From: EsbW-18 sp033811555
GTDB taxonomy: Bacteria > Patescibacteriota > Minisyncoccia > Phycocordibacterales > EsbW-18
Length of the DNA stretch: 13,334 bases
Assembly: GCA_033811555.1 (NCBI GenBank)
Contig: JAPXOG010000018.1
Location: 1-13,334 of the forward strand
Direction: 5' to 3'
Below are positions 12,794 to 13,334 of this stretch, one piece after another; the first letter of the stretch is position 1, and each line of letters starts with the position of its first letter. A program made the translations under genes and the position numbers. The notes beneath the pieces are model-generated. The model did not search any database. It saw nothing but the letters and a program-made list of their open reading frames with translations, and was not told the DNA's origin.

Positions 12794-13334
12794 ATGTCCT
12801 CATATTGTCCTGAACTCATGACTAGATACAACTCCTGGAAGCAGGCTGTTGGTGATCTTCGTACTGCATATAAAGATATGTTGAGTTCTGGTAAAGGATT
12901 GGATGAACAAAAAGTAACTGAATACATTGATAAAATACAATCTGCTCGTGAGGAATATATTAAATATACACAAGAGGAGGTTGGGCTTGAGTGGAGAGGA
13001 AAAATCCACAAAATCTCACGCATAGAGGCAGAAGCAGTCAAGAAGATAACTGAAAGAGTGAAAGATGTTGTTGTATTCGAGTTTTACTCTAACCATGTTT
13101 CAGAAATGCGGTTTTTTGGTGAAGAACCAACCCAAGAGCTCATACAGGCTGTGAAAATGTGTTCTGTATTCAAAGGATGTTACCTATACTTAAAAAATCT
13201 CGAATCTGCAAAAGGTTTCAAATTTCCACAATCAATTAAAGAACTCCACCTCAATGGTCTCACCTCTGCAGAAGGCCTCGAGCTTCCACAGTCAATAGAA
13301 TATCTCTCCCTCGATGGTCTCACCTCTGCAGAAG
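12794..13334 (+). CDS. Second solenoid repeat protein, 3' end outside the window
   Basis: A paralogue of the upstream gene is open from the ATG at 12794 to the window edge (180 codons visible). Its first 26 codons match gene 1 at all but one nucleotide (Ser for Ala at residue 14). After that the cap diverges (KDMLSSGKGLDEQKVTEYID against DYLFKTGKDYTVKEIEELLE). It becomes similar again at WRGKIHKISRIEAEAVKKIT and ELIQAVKMC. Repeats begin at residue 136 (nucleotide 13199), again with a basic unit (SAKGFKFPQSIK) followed by an acidic one (SAEGLELPQSIE). The ATG has no Shine-Dalgarno. TGATATATA, an extended -10, ends seven bases before it. Total length and repeat number are unknown. Confidence 0.9.
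   Translation, partial: MSSYCPELMTRYNSWKQAVGDLRTAYKDMLSSGKGLDEQKVTEYIDKIQSAREEYIKYTQEEVGLEWRGKIHKISRIEAEAVKKITERVKDVVVFEFYSNHVSEMRFFGEEPTQELIQAVKMCSVFKGCYLYLKNLESAKGFKFPQSIKELHLNGLTSAEGLELPQSIEYLSLDGLTSAE
13199..13334 (+). repeat. Tandem 60-bp coding repeats in solenoid gene 2, partial
   Basis: Two full 60-bp units and part of a third are visible before the window ends. Their sequence is interchangeable with units of gene 1, including the GGCCTCGAxCTTCCACAGTC stretch, so cross-recombination between the two genes is plausible. Confidence 0.85.

Noticed and set aside
12757..13041. Minus-strand frames opposite the start of the second solenoid gene
   Set aside because: The plus-strand frame is clearly homologous to gene 1, so these are shadows.
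11303..13334. CRISPR array or diversity-generating retroelement
   Set aside because: The 60-bp repeats are in frame, coding and without spacers; no reverse transcriptase or template repeat is visible.

Overview
The window looks like chromosomal DNA from an ultrasmall Patescibacteria/CPR bacterium, probably Parcubacteria-like. This is an inference from gene content and gene style. The genes are compact and AT-rich. MetRS is short, with no C-terminal tRNA-binding domain. Release factor 2 lacks much of its N-terminal domain. The prfB-ftsE-ftsX order is present, tRNAs are scattered between genes, and the wall/surface proteins have single N-terminal anchors. The standard code (table 11) fits: all long frames close on TAA or TAG and an RF2 gene is present, which argues against UGA reassignment.

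Layout. (1) 1-3000, minus strand: a CaCA-type Ca2+/cation antiporter, a small one-TM protein, and metG. (2) 2986-4776, minus strand: an AT-rich accessory stretch with an anchored CAP/SCP-domain protein, a small membrane protein gene that appears broken by a 1-nt frameshift, an XRE-type regulator directly upstream of it, and tRNA-Gln(CTG). (3) 4873-6072, plus strand: rarA (mgsA), an AAA+ ATPase of replication-fork maintenance. (4) 6108-9989, minus strand: tRNA-Met(CAT), tRNA-Asp(GTC), a multi-TM protein, tRNA-Thr(GGT), tRNA-Thr(CGT), prfB, ftsE and ftsX. The transcript ends at a hairpin terminator lying across the 3' end of rarA. (5) 10229-11014, plus strand: a membrane-anchored SIMPL (DUF541) protein followed by a strong 15-bp terminator hairpin. 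(6) 11118-13334, plus strand: two tandem paralogous genes for leucine-rich-repeat-like solenoid proteins built from 20-residue units. The second gene runs off the window. Each is preceded by a near-identical 62-nt element.

How the parts work together. ftsE and ftsX form the FtsEX ABC-type complex that couples the divisome to cell-wall hydrolysis. prfB supplies RF2, and its Shine-Dalgarno sequence lies inside the 3' end of the adjacent tRNA-Thr gene. The tRNAs, metG and prfB are translation functions. The CAP and SIMPL proteins are predicted to sit outside the membrane. Several genes (the 94-aa gene, metG, the regulator, probably rarA and both repeat genes) have a -10-like hexamer only 7-9 nt before the ATG and no good Shine-Dalgarno, which suggests leaderless transcripts.

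The least familiar part is the repeat-protein pair at the right end. It has strictly alternating acidic and basic 20-aa units, an almost invariant 26-codon start, and an upstream 62-nt repeat. That repeat carries a 9-codon micro-ORF with its own Shine-Dalgarno and three tandem stops. All functional statements come from reading the sequence; no database search was possible.
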